NCBI GenBank assembly: GCA_017475045.1
Contig: JAFVGH010000132.1
Span: 1 to 34,003 of the forward strand
Source: Fibrobacter sp.
Lineage (GTDB): Bacteria > Fibrobacterota > Fibrobacteria > Fibrobacterales > Fibrobacteraceae
Direction: 5' to 3'
Length of the DNA: 34,003 nucleotides
A program made the translations under genes and the position numbers. The notes beneath the pieces were generated by a model. That model saw only the letters and a list, made by a program, of their open reading frames with translations, made no database searches and was not told the origin of the DNA. Shown here piece by piece: positions 13,392 to 21,254 of the stretch. Numbering within the stretch: position 1 is the stretch's first letter; each line of letters starts with the position of its first letter.

Positions 13392-14681
13392 ATGTTGCGT
13401 ATTGGTCTTATTGGTACAGGAACCGTCGGTGGCGGTGTTATCCAGATTCTGGAACAGAAAATCGCCGAGTACAAGGAAAAGCTGGGAGTCGAACTGGAAC
13501 TGGCCTGCATTTGCGCCAAGTCCGAAGTGGAAGTGGCTCCCTACAAGGAAAAGGGCTACAAGGTTTCTACCAATGCCGACGAGATGATTGCCGGCAACGA
13601 TATCGATGTGCTGGTGGAACTGGCCGGTGGCTACAACATGCCCCGTAAGTGGATTCTGGCTGCCCTGAATTCCGGCAAGCATGTGGTGACGGCCAACAAG
13701 GCGCTCCTGGCCAAGTACGGTCACGAGATTTTCCCGCTGGCTGCCGAGAAGGGCCTGCATGTGCTGTTCGAAGCCGCTGTTGGCGGTGGTATTCCTATCA
13801 TCCGTAGCCTGCAGGAAGGCCTGCTTGGCTCTACGGTGGAAAGCCTCAGCTGCATTATCAACGGTACCTGCAATTACATCCTTAGCCGCATGGCCGACGA
13901 AGGCCTGGACTTTGACGTGGTGTTGAAGGATGCCCAGCGCTTGGGCTTTGCCGAAGCGGACCCCACCTTCGATATCGAGGGTATTGACTCCGCCCACAAG
14001 ACGGCCCTGCTGGCCAGCCTCTGCAGTGGCAAGCGTGTGGATTTCGAGAAGATCCATGTGACGGGTATTTCCAAGATTACAGCTCAGGATATCGCCATCG
14101 CCAAGGAACTGGGCTGCTGCGTGAAGCTGCTGGGTATCTACCACCGTGACGGTGACCGCGTGGATGCCCGTGTCCATCCGTGTTTTGTGCCTGAGAACCA
14201 TCTGCTCTCTAACGTGAACGGCGTGCTGAATGCGGTTTATCTCAAGTGCGACAACCTGGGTGAAACCATCCAGACCGGCGCCGGTGCTGGACGCCTGCCG
14301 ACGGCTTCTGCCGTGGTGGCCGACCTGGTCTCCCTGGCCCGCTCCGTGGATATGGGTAAGCGCAAGGCTCTCCCCATGGGCTGGTTCAACGAGAACAACT
14401 CCGCAGACCTGGTGCCTGTGTCCGAGACCAGCGCTCGCTACTACTTCCGCTTCACCTCCAAGGATGCTCGTGGCGTTTTGGCCAAGATTACCGGAATTCT
14501 CGCCGAAAACCGTATTTCTATCGAGACAATCATCCAGAAGAACGTGAAGGACCCGGGCAAGGTTTCCATCGTGGTCATTACGGAACGTACCGAGGACTGC
14601 AGGGCTTCTAAGGCCGTGGATGCCATCGACGCCCTGTCCGAAATCGTGGAAAAGAGCCAGGTTATCCGATTCCTGGTCTAG
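13392..14681 (+). CDS. hom: Homoserine dehydrogenase
   Basis: This NAD(P)-dependent enzyme reduces aspartate semialdehyde to homoserine, the branch point to threonine and methionine. It has 429 residues, the usual size of the stand-alone form with an ACT domain. The N-terminal Rossmann motif is GLIGTGTVGGGV (5-16). VVTANKALLAKYG, the catalytic-core segment SCIINGTCNYIL, and the conserved segment GFAEADPTFDIEGIDSAHK are all present. The C-terminal ACT domain (about 352-425, starting YYFRFTSKDARGVLAKITGI) suggests allosteric control by an amino acid, probably threonine. The Shine-Dalgarno is GGAG, 7 nt before the ATG. No thrB, thrC or aspartokinase gene is nearby. Its codon use leaves a 470-codon antisense frame open. 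Confidence 0.96.
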   Translation: MLRIGLIGTGTVGGGVIQILEQKIAEYKEKLGVELELACICAKSEVEVAPYKEKGYKVSTNADEMIAGNDIDVLVELAGGYNMPRKWILAALNSGKHVVTANKALLAKYGHEIFPLAAEKGLHVLFEAAVGGGIPIIRSLQEGLLGSTVESLSCIINGTCNYILSRMADEGLDFDVVLKDAQRLGFAEADPTFDIEGIDSAHKTALLASLCSGKRVDFEKIHVTGISKITAQDIAIAKELGCCVKLLGIYHRDGDRVDARVHPCFVPENHLLSNVNGVLNAVYLKCDNLGETIQTGAGAGRLPTASAVVADLVSLARSVDMGKRKALPMGWFNENNSADLVPVSETSARYYFRFTSKDARGVLAKITGILAENRISIETIIQKNVKDPGKVSIVVITERTEDCRASKAVDAIDALSEIVEKSQVIRFLV

Positions 14682-14708
14682 TCCGTGGTTTTCTAGACGG
14701 CTGTTTTG

Positions 14709-14714
14709 TAGATT
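14709..14714 (+). promoter_or_regulatory. -10-like box TAGATT, 8 nt before ATG 14723
   Basis: It sits in TTTTGTAGATTAGTACTGT followed by ATG. There is no Shine-Dalgarno, so a leaderless start is suggested. Confidence 0.48.
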
Positions 14715-14722
14715 AGTACTGT

Positions 14723-16174
14723 ATGATTCGTGCCGCCACATTGGAAAGGGTGCTCTTGCTCCTTTCGGATTTCCTCGCCTTGACAATCTGCTTTGTCTTG
14801 GCGTATTGGATTCAGTTCCATAGTGGTTGGATTGCCGAAAAGTTCGACCCCACCAAGACCCTGGATGCCTATTGGCATATCGGGTGTGTCTTGAATATCT
14901 GCTGGCTTGTCTGGTTCACCTTCACGGGGCTTTACCGCACATGGCTTTTGCAGTCCAGGACCTTGCAGATTTTGCGGGTGCTGCGGTCGGTCTTTGTGGG
15001 TGTAGTCCTGATTATCATCGGGCTGTTTGGTTCCGAGTTCATGGGCAAGGTGGCTGCCGGGGTTCCCTTGAGCGGAAACTACATCTACGGTTCCCGTTTC
15101 ACCTGGATTCTCGTTTACGGCATTTTTGTGCTGGTGTTTGTAGCGGTGTTCCGTATGTTCCTGTATCTTGGGCTCCGTGCCTTGCTTCGCAGGGGGTATG
15201 GGGCTAACAAGGTCTTGATCTTAGGTTGTACGGAATCGGGAAAGAACATTATGGAGGCCCTGAAAAATGCTCCCGAGGTAGGGCAGCGCGTTGTGGGCTT
15301 CGTGGATGAACGCTATCAGGTGATGGACCATCGGTTCTGTGATATTCCTGTTTTGGGAAAGTATTCGGATCTGCCGACTTTAGTCAAGAAGCTTGGAATT
15401 TCGGGAATAATCATTGCCCATGACAGTTCCTCGCCCCAGGAGATTATGCGCGTGCTGGTCTGGGTGTGCGAACTGCCCTTGCATATTTACATTGTGCCGG
15501 AACTTTACCCGGCGGTCAATGGGCGATTCAAGGGAAACCTGGTTCATGGCTTTGAACTGCAGGAACTGTTCGCTTTTGCCATGCCCCCCTGGCAGGTTCA
15601 GATTAAACGCTTCCTGGATATTGTCATTGCGGGCTTTATCGGGATCTGCTCCCTGCCAATTTGCCTGTTGGCGGCCATTGCTATTAAGCTGGATGATCAT
15701 GGCCCCATCTTCTATTCCCAGGAACGTATAGGCCTGTATGGCAAGCCTTTTACAGTATACAAGTTCCGTACTATGCGGACAGATGCTGAAAAATCTGGCG
15801 CCCAGTGGGCCACCAAGAAAGATCCCCGCATTACCCGGGTAGGGCATTTTTTGCGCAAGACCCGTATTGATGAGCTTCCGCAACTTTTCTGCGTATTGAA
15901 GGGCGATATGAGTATGGTGGGGCCCCGCCCCGAACGTGCGGTATTTATCGGCAAGCTTCGTGAACAGATACCTTTCTATATTGGACGCCTCAAGATGAAG
16001 CCCGGGCTTACCGGCTGGGCCCAGGTGCGTCACCATTATGACACCAGCATTGAGGATGTGCAGATCAAGTTGCAGTACGACATGTATTACTACGAAAACA
16101 TGAGCCTGCTTTTGGATTTCCAGATTCTTGTGCGGACGGTCTACGTTGTGCTGACCGGAAAAGGAGCGCAGTAA
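14723..16174 (+). CDS. Undecaprenyl-phosphate sugar transferase (WbaP/WcaJ-like)
   Basis: This polyprenyl-phosphate glycosylphosphotransferase has 483 residues. Four hydrophobic helices (about 8-30, 48-70, 88-105, 125-150) lead into a Rossmann-like segment, VLILGCTESGKNIME (164-178) to about 260. The catalytic sugar transferase domain (about 292-483) follows, with a membrane hairpin, YKFRTMRTDAE (346-356), RIDELPQL (381-388), GDMSMVGPRPER (394-405) and MKPGLTGWAQV (425-435). It should attach the first sugar phosphate to the lipid carrier for exopolysaccharide or O-antigen-like glycans. The stop overlaps the nadC start as TAATG, an unexpected operon partner. This is the second PF02397-type enzyme here, with a different N-terminus from the one at 12151-13323. 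Confidence 0.93.
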   Translation: MIRAATLERVLLLLSDFLALTICFVLAYWIQFHSGWIAEKFDPTKTLDAYWHIGCVLNICWLVWFTFTGLYRTWLLQSRTLQILRVLRSVFVGVVLIIIGLFGSEFMGKVAAGVPLSGNYIYGSRFTWILVYGIFVLVFVAVFRMFLYLGLRALLRRGYGANKVLILGCTESGKNIMEALKNAPEVGQRVVGFVDERYQVMDHRFCDIPVLGKYSDLPTLVKKLGISGIIIAHDSSSPQEIMRVLVWVCELPLHIYIVPELYPAVNGRFKGNLVHGFELQELFAFAMPPWQVQIKRFLDIVIAGFIGICSLPICLLAAIAIKLDDHGPIFYSQERIGLYGKPFTVYKFRTMRTDAEKSGAQWATKKDPRITRVGHFLRKTRIDELPQLFCVLKGDMSMVGPRPERAVFIGKLREQIPFYIGRLKMKPGLTGWAQVRHHYDTSIEDVQIKLQYDMYYYENMSLLLDFQILVRTVYVVLTGKGAQ

Positions 16175-17037
16175 TGTACGGCGATAACTCAACCCCGATT
16201 TTCCCTGTAGAAGATGCCCTGACCATGATCCGCTTGGCCCTTGCCGAGGACGTGCGTACTGGCGATGTGACTAGCGAATGGACGATCCCTGCCGACCAGA
16301 AACAGCATGCCCGCCTGATTGCCAAGGAAGACGGTGTGCTTGCCGGGCTCCCGGTGATAGAACTTGTCTTTAAGGAACTTAAGGCAAACGTGAAGGTGAC
16401 GCTCCACAAGAAAGATGGCGACGTGGTGAAGAAGGGCGACCTGATTGCCGAAATGGACGGCACTACTCACGAACTCTTGACCGGCGAACGTACGCTATTG
16501 AACTTTATACAGCAGCTCTCCGGCGTGGCGACTGTTGCACACACCTTCCAGGAAGCCCTGAAGGCCGGCAAGACCAAGGTGTTGGACACCCGCAAGACGG
16601 TGCCCGGTTTCCGTACGCTGCAGAAGTACGCCGTGCGTGTAGGTGGCGGCTCCAACCACCGTATGGGACTTTTTGACATGGTGCTGGTGAAAGACAACCA
16701 TATTGCCGCTGCCGGCGGTGTGCTAGAGGCTCTTGAAGTTGTTAAGAAGAACAACAAGCAGGGCCTGATGGTGGAAATGGAAGTGGAAAACTTCGACCAG
16801 CTGCGTGCCCTGTTGAACAAGGGCGTAGACGTGATCATGCTCGACAACATGAGCAACGAGATGATGGCCGAAGCCCTGAAGATCATCAAGGAAAGCGGTG
16901 ACAAGTGCCTGGTAGAGGGCTCTGGCAACATGACGCTGGAACGCGCCAAGGAAATTGCCACCCTCGGTCTTGACTATATCTCGGTCGGGGCATTGACTCA
17001 TAGTGTGAAGGCTCTCGATATTTCGATGCGAATCTAA
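16174..17037 (+). CDS. nadC: Nicotinate-nucleotide pyrophosphorylase (quinolinate phosphoribosyltransferase)
   Basis: This enzyme converts quinolinate and PRPP to nicotinate mononucleotide in de novo NAD synthesis. Its 287 residues are typical. Active-site motifs are TGERTLLNFIQQLSGVAT (103-120), LDTRKTVPGFRTLQKYAV (137-154), GGGSNHRMGLFDMVLVKDNH (157-176), and EVE near the C-terminal barrel. The ATG shares its A with the stop of the sugar transferase, and an AAGGAG lies just upstream, so it is translationally coupled. Its own stop overlaps the coaX start in the same way. nadA and nadB are not in the window. Confidence 0.97.
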   Translation: MYGDNSTPIFPVEDALTMIRLALAEDVRTGDVTSEWTIPADQKQHARLIAKEDGVLAGLPVIELVFKELKANVKVTLHKKDGDVVKKGDLIAEMDGTTHELLTGERTLLNFIQQLSGVATVAHTFQEALKAGKTKVLDTRKTVPGFRTLQKYAVRVGGGSNHRMGLFDMVLVKDNHIAAAGGVLEALEVVKKNNKQGLMVEMEVENFDQLRALLNKGVDVIMLDNMSNEMMAEALKIIKESGDKCLVEGSGNMTLERAKEIATLGLDYISVGALTHSVKALDISMRI

Positions 17038-17852
17038 TGAAACAGAAAAAAGAGACTTATTCTTTCGTTGTGGATGTGGGCAACTCCCACACGGTACTTG
17101 GTATTTTCAAGGGCGATAAGGTGGTGGACCACTGGAGGCTCACCACCCGCAAGGAAACCACCAGCGACGAGGTGATGAACCGCATCGGTGGTCTTATCCG
17201 TTTTTCTGAAATCAAGCCGTCGACCATTACCCACGTGGGCCTTTCGACGGTGGTACCTGCCCATGAACGCCCCTGGATCAAGGCCCTGCAGACTTTGTTG
17301 AAGCGCCCTGTGCAGGTGGTGAGTTCCGCTAACTGCCTCGGTTGCCCGATTGCCTACCCGAACCCGGCCTCTCTGGGTGCGGACCGTCTCTGTAATATCA
17401 TCGCCCTTCGGGACCGTGGCTACAAGGACGCCATCGTGGTGGACATGGGAACAGCTACGACCTTTGATGTGATGAAGGATGGCGGCTTTGCAGGCGGTAT
17501 CATTATCCCCGGTATCAGCGCCAGCCTGGATGTTTTGACCGAGAAGGCGGCAAGGCTTTTGCCCGTGAGCATCGAATGGCCGGAGCATGTGATTGCCAAC
17601 AACACCGATGACGCTATCCGCGCGGGCCTGCTATACGGCTTTATGGCGGAGCTGGAGACCCTGGTGGCGAAAATCAAGGCTGAGATGGGTCGCAAGAAGG
17701 TCCCTGTATTTGCTACGGGTGGTTGGGGCCGCATGGTCATGGGCCACAGCAAGGTGATTGATACTTACGATCCGTATCTGACCCTGAACGGGGTGCGCCT
17801 GGTGGCCCTGCATGGGAATGGCGCCGCTGATATCGAAGGCGAAGAGGAATAG
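17037..17852 (+). CDS. coaX: Type III pantothenate kinase
   Basis: This kinase phosphorylates pantothenate in the first step of coenzyme A synthesis. It has 271 residues of the ASKHA-fold type III class. The phosphate-binding motif is VVDVGNSHTVLGIF (11-24), GADRLCN (114-120) contacts pantothenate, and VVDMGTATTFDVM (134-146) is the second phosphate/adenosine motif. The gene is coupled to nadC by TAATG, so the operon joins NAD and CoA synthesis. A double hairpin (17873-17920) ends the unit and also separates it from the convergent lipoprotein gene. Confidence 0.96.
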   Translation: MKQKKETYSFVVDVGNSHTVLGIFKGDKVVDHWRLTTRKETTSDEVMNRIGGLIRFSEIKPSTITHVGLSTVVPAHERPWIKALQTLLKRPVQVVSSANCLGCPIAYPNPASLGADRLCNIIALRDRGYKDAIVVDMGTATTFDVMKDGGFAGGIIIPGISASLDVLTEKAARLLPVSIEWPEHVIANNTDDAIRAGLLYGFMAELETLVAKIKAEMGRKKVPVFATGGWGRMVMGHSKVIDTYDPYLTLNGVRLVALHGNGAADIEGEEE

Positions 17853-17872
17853 CTCACTTTTCAATCAAAAAG

Positions 17873-17898
17873 AAAAAGGCGCCATAAGGCGCCTTTTT
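17873..17898 (+). terminator. Terminator of the nadC-coaX operon
   Basis: An 11-bp perfect stem, AAAAAGGCGCC with GGCGCCTTTTT (17873-17883 and 17888-17898), has a 4-nt loop and flanking A and T runs. It should work on both strands. Confidence 0.93.
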
Positions 17899-17902
17899 AG
17901 CT

Positions 17903-17920
17903 AGATGCCTAAAGGCATCT
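17903..17920. terminator. Second hairpin between convergent genes
   Basis: AGATGCC and GGCATCT (17903-17909 and 17914-17920) form a 7-bp stem with a 4-nt loop, 8 nt before the stop of the minus-strand lipoprotein gene. It is probably part of a tandem terminator; a T-run is weak on either side. Confidence 0.55.
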
Positions 17921-17928
17921 TTATTAGT

Positions 17929-19458
17929 CTAGTTACATTCACCATACCAGCCCAGGGCGGCAAGGCGGAATGTGCCGCTTATCTCGTCGGTATCGAAATT
18001 CATTAGTTTGAATGTCAATGCCTTGATGACCTGGGCGGCTTCCGTTGCGGTCCAGTGAGGGACATTAGTTTTGTCCCACCCGTCCCGTTTGAAGCTGGAC
18101 CATGGAATATCAATAACCTTTATTCCCGGTTGTAGATTGTAGTAGAAGTGGTCGTCTCCATACGTTAGCCCGTCCCATTCGAGAGTCATTTGTAAGGGCT
18201 TGTCTCCTTCCCAGGAATAAGCTATGCAGAATCCACGATTGTCGCTGATGTTTACTGCCGATTCGTTCTTTTTCCAATAGAATCCGATTGCTGCATAACC
18301 GGGTTCTTCAGGGGATTTGCCTTTAGTTGCTAATGTCACCTGGAGGCCTTTGCCTTCGATTAGGTTTCCGTTTTCAACGATTTCACCAGTAGTATTATCT
18401 GTGGTGATCAAGTCGATGTTTCCGCTAGCGTCAGTCGTTGATGGGGTGATTGTACCCGATGTTCCCGGAACAGCCTTGTCGCTTGTAGCGGCCCACCACC
18501 ATCCGCCTGTGGTTTGGTAGCAGTACCCATATTCCTCCACAGCATCCCAGGAGGCCTGGTCGCAGGCTTGACGTTCTGGAACCTGCACTTGGTATGCGTC
18601 GCTGTTTATGGACCAGAGTGAGCCTTTTTTGTAGCCGGTCGGCCATGAAGGGTCGTATGCTGTTGCTATGGCTATTACATCTTCGATATCGCCTTCGTAT
18701 TTTCCAAGTTCAAAGACATTGGCGTCGCTTTTCGGCCCTGCGATATAGTAACTGACGGTGTTTGTCCCGTCTTGGACTTTTGAGACGAAGAAAGAGACGT
18801 AGTCGCCGAGGTCGTTGCTGGCCCCAATCCTGCCGGCCAAATACTTGACCTGACCTTCCATCAGTGAACTTAGGTCGATAGTTGAAAAGTTGTTTTCCTG
18901 AAGAAGTTGCTCAAAGTCGGCGATAGAAACGGAGCTTTTCAGTATGGGATAACCGCTGTTTTTGTCCCATGTCAGGTAGTCGCTTAAGAAACTGAAGTAA
19001 GGGTCAAGACTCTGGGTAGAGCTACTGCTCTCTTGATCGGAGTCGGTACTGTTCGGGTTGGTCGAAGATTCGCTGTTGGGCTTGTTGCCCTTCTTGCTGG
19101 AGCTGGAATCACCACATTTGCGACCTGTGCATTCTTCGCCTTCAGAATCGGAACTTTCGGTCACCGCTTCGTCGTCAGAGCTCTCGATTTGCTTGCTGCT
19201 GGAGCTTGTCGGCTTTGTGGTGGTGCTGCTACTGCTGTTTCCAGTGGGAATGATTACCCCTACTTCTAGCCAGAAACCGTTTTTGCAGTAAAAGAGTGCC
19301 CCTGTAGAGGCCAATCTGATAGTGTCGCTTTCGTCGCAGATCTTGGGAAGCATGTCGTAGGCGGCATAGTCTTCTTGAGATTGCAAGCCGGAGTCATCGC
19401 AGGCGGTGAACAAGCCGGCGAAAAGAGCTGCTGTTAGGAAAAGGTATTTTAGTTTCAT
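17929..19458 (-). CDS. Ser-rich lipoprotein with C-terminal CBM11/CIA30-like domain
   Basis: This secreted lipoprotein has 509 residues. Its signal peptide ends in the lipobox FTAC, with Cys20. A Cys-pair segment follows (C41/C58, LFYCKNGFWLEV), then a long Ser/Asp/Glu/Thr linker (about 74-150) typical of Fibrobacter surface proteins. A middle part (about 150-320) of unknown fold contains CYQTTGGWWWAATS. The C-terminal part (about 345-507), with GFCIAYSWEGD, VIDIPWSSFKRDGW and FRLAALGWYGEC, resembles the beta-sandwich of CIA30/CBM11-type domains, so carbohydrate binding is plausible. No catalytic domain was recognised. The Shine-Dalgarno AAGGA (19467-19471) supports ATG 19458. The TATATT box is at 19492-19497. 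The gene is convergent with coaX. Confidence 0.82.
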   Translation of the reverse strand: MKLKYLFLTAALFAGLFTACDDSGLQSQEDYAAYDMLPKICDESDTIRLASTGALFYCKNGFWLEVGVIIPTGNSSSSTTTKPTSSSSKQIESSDDEAVTESSDSEGEECTGRKCGDSSSSKKGNKPNSESSTNPNSTDSDQESSSSTQSLDPYFSFLSDYLTWDKNSGYPILKSSVSIADFEQLLQENNFSTIDLSSLMEGQVKYLAGRIGASNDLGDYVSFFVSKVQDGTNTVSYYIAGPKSDANVFELGKYEGDIEDVIAIATAYDPSWPTGYKKGSLWSINSDAYQVQVPERQACDQASWDAVEEYGYCYQTTGGWWWAATSDKAVPGTSGTITPSTTDASGNIDLITTDNTTGEIVENGNLIEGKGLQVTLATKGKSPEEPGYAAIGFYWKKNESAVNISDNRGFCIAYSWEGDKPLQMTLEWDGLTYGDDHFYYNLQPGIKVIDIPWSSFKRDGWDKTNVPHWTATEAAQVIKALTFKLMNFDTDEISGTFRLAALGWYGECN

Positions 19459-19491
19459 TTTGCGATTCCTTGATTTTTTTTACTGGATTAA

Positions 19492-19497
19492 AATATA
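19492..19497 (-). promoter_or_regulatory. -10-like box TATATT of the Ser-rich lipoprotein gene
   Basis: On the minus strand it sits in ACTTATATTTTAATCC, 33 nt before the start codon, with a normal Shine-Dalgarno, so this is a leadered promoter. Confidence 0.48.
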
Positions 19498-19571
19498 AGT
19501 AAAATGTAATGCGGCTGGGCCGAAAAAAAAGTCCGGTCTTTGGGGAAATGTGCTCTGCCTCACAAAAGAGA

Positions 19572-19598
19572 AAGGTCCCGGCAAATTGCCGGGACCTT
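19572..19598 (-). terminator. Terminator of the ECF sigma operon
   Basis: A GC-rich stem of about 11 bp (19572-19582 with 19588-19598, AAGGTCCCGGC paired with GCCGGGACCTT) is followed on the minus strand by a T/C-rich run. It lies 28 nt after the Spy-like gene stop. Confidence 0.85.
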
Positions 19599-19625
19599 GT
19601 TGTGTATCAAGGAAATACGTTCTGC

Positions 19626-20234
19626 TTATGGGGCCTCATGGGGCGGGGCTTCCCTTTCGGGGGGAGGTGTAGGCCCGCTCTCTTGGGGGCCCCGCTTGCC
19701 ATGATGGCCTTTTTTAAACTTTTCGATGTTTTCTTTCAAGACCTGGCGGAACTTTTCTTGCTGTTCCTTGGTGAGAATCTTGTTGATGCTCTTGACGCCT
19801 TCGATGCGGTTGTCCAGCAGGGCTTTTTGGGCGTCGAGTATTTTGACCTTGGCCGCTTCGATTTGAGCCTCGTCACCGCTGTCCAGGGCCTCTTTCAGTT
19901 CCTTTTCGGCAGACATCTTTTGTCCATAGAGTTCCTTGAAGGCCTTGCCGGTCTCTTCGCGGTGTTTGTCCAGGGCGGTTTTTTGCTCCGGAGTCACCTG
20001 CAGCAGGGAATCGAACATGGCCGGGTGGGGCCAGTTTTTCTGGAAACCCATGCCTTCGTGGCCTTTCTTGAAATGGCCTTCGTGTGGTGCTGCGGCCATC
20101 TTTTCGGGAGCGTCCATGCGGTCGCAAGAATGCTTGTGGCAACAGTGCACGCTGCAGCAAGTGCCGAGGAAGAACCCTACGGCGCAGGCAAGCACGATGA
20201 GGCTTGCCACGAATATTTTAACGGAGTTTTTCAT
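19626..20234 (-). CDS. Spy/CpxP/CnrX-like periplasmic protein with Cys/His cluster
   Basis: This protein has 202 residues: an N-terminal signal or anchor helix (7-25), then a Cys/His cluster CCSVHCCHKHSC (26-37), which could bind metal or form disulfides. A helical domain (about 75-175) has two LTxxQ-type motifs, VTPEQ (80-84) and LTKEQQEKF (154-162), the hallmark of Spy/CpxP and metal-resistance (CnrX) proteins. The tail is His/Pro/Glu-rich. Relatives act as periplasmic chaperones or as metal sensors that control an anti-sigma factor. The gene is last in an operon after an ECF sigma factor and a small membrane protein, coupled by TAATG. That context favours a sensory or stress-output role. 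Confidence 0.8.
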   Translation of the reverse strand: MKNSVKIFVASLIVLACAVGFFLGTCCSVHCCHKHSCDRMDAPEKMAAAPHEGHFKKGHEGMGFQKNWPHPAMFDSLLQVTPEQKTALDKHREETGKAFKELYGQKMSAEKELKEALDSGDEAQIEAAKVKILDAQKALLDNRIEGVKSINKILTKEQQEKFRQVLKENIEKFKKGHHGKRGPQESGPTPPPEREAPPHEAP

Positions 20235-20620
20235 TACTTATCCTCCTTTTTTAAGAGATAACTGATGAATTGAAGTTCGTCTAAAGTTTCCTGGTCGGAG
20301 ACGCCCTGCCCGAGGTTGCTGTACCAGTTGCTCAGAATGACGGCGCTGTCGGCTTGAGATGCGGCGACGTCGGCTGAAGCCATGTCAGATGCGGCGACCT
20401 GGTTCTTGACGGCCGGAGCGGTTTCCTGGGCGTCGATAGACCTGAGGAACAGGCTGAAACCCACCAGCAGGAAACTTGCGGCGATGGGAATGGCGGAGAA
20501 GAAGCTGAACTTGAGGGTGCGCTCTTTTTCGGCCTTGTCGAGCCGTGCACAGACCTTGTCCCAGGAATCTTCCCTAGGCGTAATCCGTTCCATTTTGGAA
20601 AAGTCGATGGAATCACGCAT
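20234..20620 (-). CDS. Small single-pass membrane protein, putative anti-sigma factor
   Basis: This protein has 128 residues: a cytoplasmic N-terminus (1-37) with WDKVCARLDKAEKER, one membrane helix (about 38-60), and an extracytoplasmic C-terminal half. I see no zinc-type H-x3-C-x2-C motif, so it is not a typical ZAS anti-sigma domain. The role is inferred from size, topology and position: it overlaps the end of the ECF sigma gene by 8 nt, and its own stop overlaps the Spy-like gene (TAATG). It could instead be an unrelated membrane protein of the regulon. Confidence 0.68.
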   Translation of the reverse strand: MRDSIDFSKMERITPREDSWDKVCARLDKAEKERTLKFSFFSAIPIAASFLLVGFSLFLRSIDAQETAPAVKNQVAASDMASADVAASQADSAVILSNWYSNLGQGVSDQETLDELQFISYLLKKEDK

Positions 20621-21155
20621 TTTCCTGTTTCCTTGTCAAAAAGTCCTTTATAAAGTGCCTCGCCCTGCTGAGCCTTGCCTTGATGGTACCGTCGGGCATG
20701 TGGTATATCTCTGAGAGATCCTTGATGTCTAACCCCTCGGCGTCTTTGAGCCAGAGCATGCTTCGCGTTTCGGCGGGCAGCTGGTTTAGCCCAAGGGTTA
20801 AAAGTTCTGTGTCAAACTCCTGTTCTTTTTCGTTAGCTCCCAAAGCTTCTTTGACGATAGTTTCCCAGTTTTGCTCCTCTAGCTCGGCATGCCGGCGCTC
20901 TGCCCGGAGTTTCATGAGGCAGGCGTTGACGGTGAGCCTATAGAGCCAAGTGCCCAGGGCGCTATCGCCACGGAATTTCTGAACGGCGGAGGGAACCTGT
21001 ACAAAAACATCCATTAGGATGTCTTCGGCCTGGTCCCGGTCCTTGAGCATCCGGAAGGCGAGATTCAGCACATGACCGCTATGTTCTTGCCAGAGTATGG
21101 CAAGAGCTTCGCGGCTGCCGCTTTTCAAGCCGTTCAGGACACCTCTTTCGTTCAT
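20613..21155 (-). CDS. ECF-type RNA polymerase sigma factor
   Basis: This extracytoplasmic-function sigma factor has 180 residues. Region 2 spans about residues 17-85, with LAFRMLKDRDQAEDILMDVF and GDSALGTWLYRLTVNACLM. Region 4 is at the C-terminus, LGLNQLPAETRSMLWLKDAE followed by a helix-turn-helix ending GTIKARLSRARH. There is no extra domain. ATG 21155 is chosen because MNERG starts right before the family's typical N-terminus; the open frame extends upstream only by a TTG with low-complexity Pro/Ser residues. It is first in a three-gene overlapping operon and divergent from a GH3 gene. A TATATT box lies at 21199-21204; no standard ECF GGAAC/GTC autoregulatory promoter was found. Confidence 0.93.
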   Translation of the reverse strand: MNERGVLNGLKSGSREALAILWQEHSGHVLNLAFRMLKDRDQAEDILMDVFVQVPSAVQKFRGDSALGTWLYRLTVNACLMKLRAERRHAELEEQNWETIVKEALGANEKEQEFDTELLTLGLNQLPAETRSMLWLKDAEGLDIKDLSEIYHMPDGTIKARLSRARHFIKDFLTRKQENA

Positions 21156-21198
21156 TCTGCTATTTGGATGTGCGGGGGTGGGGGATGGTTGCAAAAAA

Positions 21199-21208
21199 AA
21201 TATAAATT
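21199..21208. promoter_or_regulatory. Overlapping divergent -10 boxes
   Basis: TATATT on the minus strand (21204-21199) overlaps TATAAATT on the plus strand (21201-21208), facing the ECF sigma operon and the GH3 gene. Opposing RNA polymerases would exclude each other here. Confidence 0.4.
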
Positions 21209-21254
21209 TTGCGAAAATTCTGAAAAACGCTCAAATTATCCAACTGGAGCCAAT

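Noticed and set aside
13374..14786. Open frame of 470 codons antisense to hom
   Set aside because: Same codon-use effect; hom is complete with catalytic and ACT motifs. The antisense product has no recognisable domain.
15618..15632. Further copy of the GTCATTGCG repeat end
   Set aside because: The match is in the sugar transferase coding sequence (residues DIVIAG), without the inverted partner or hairpin.
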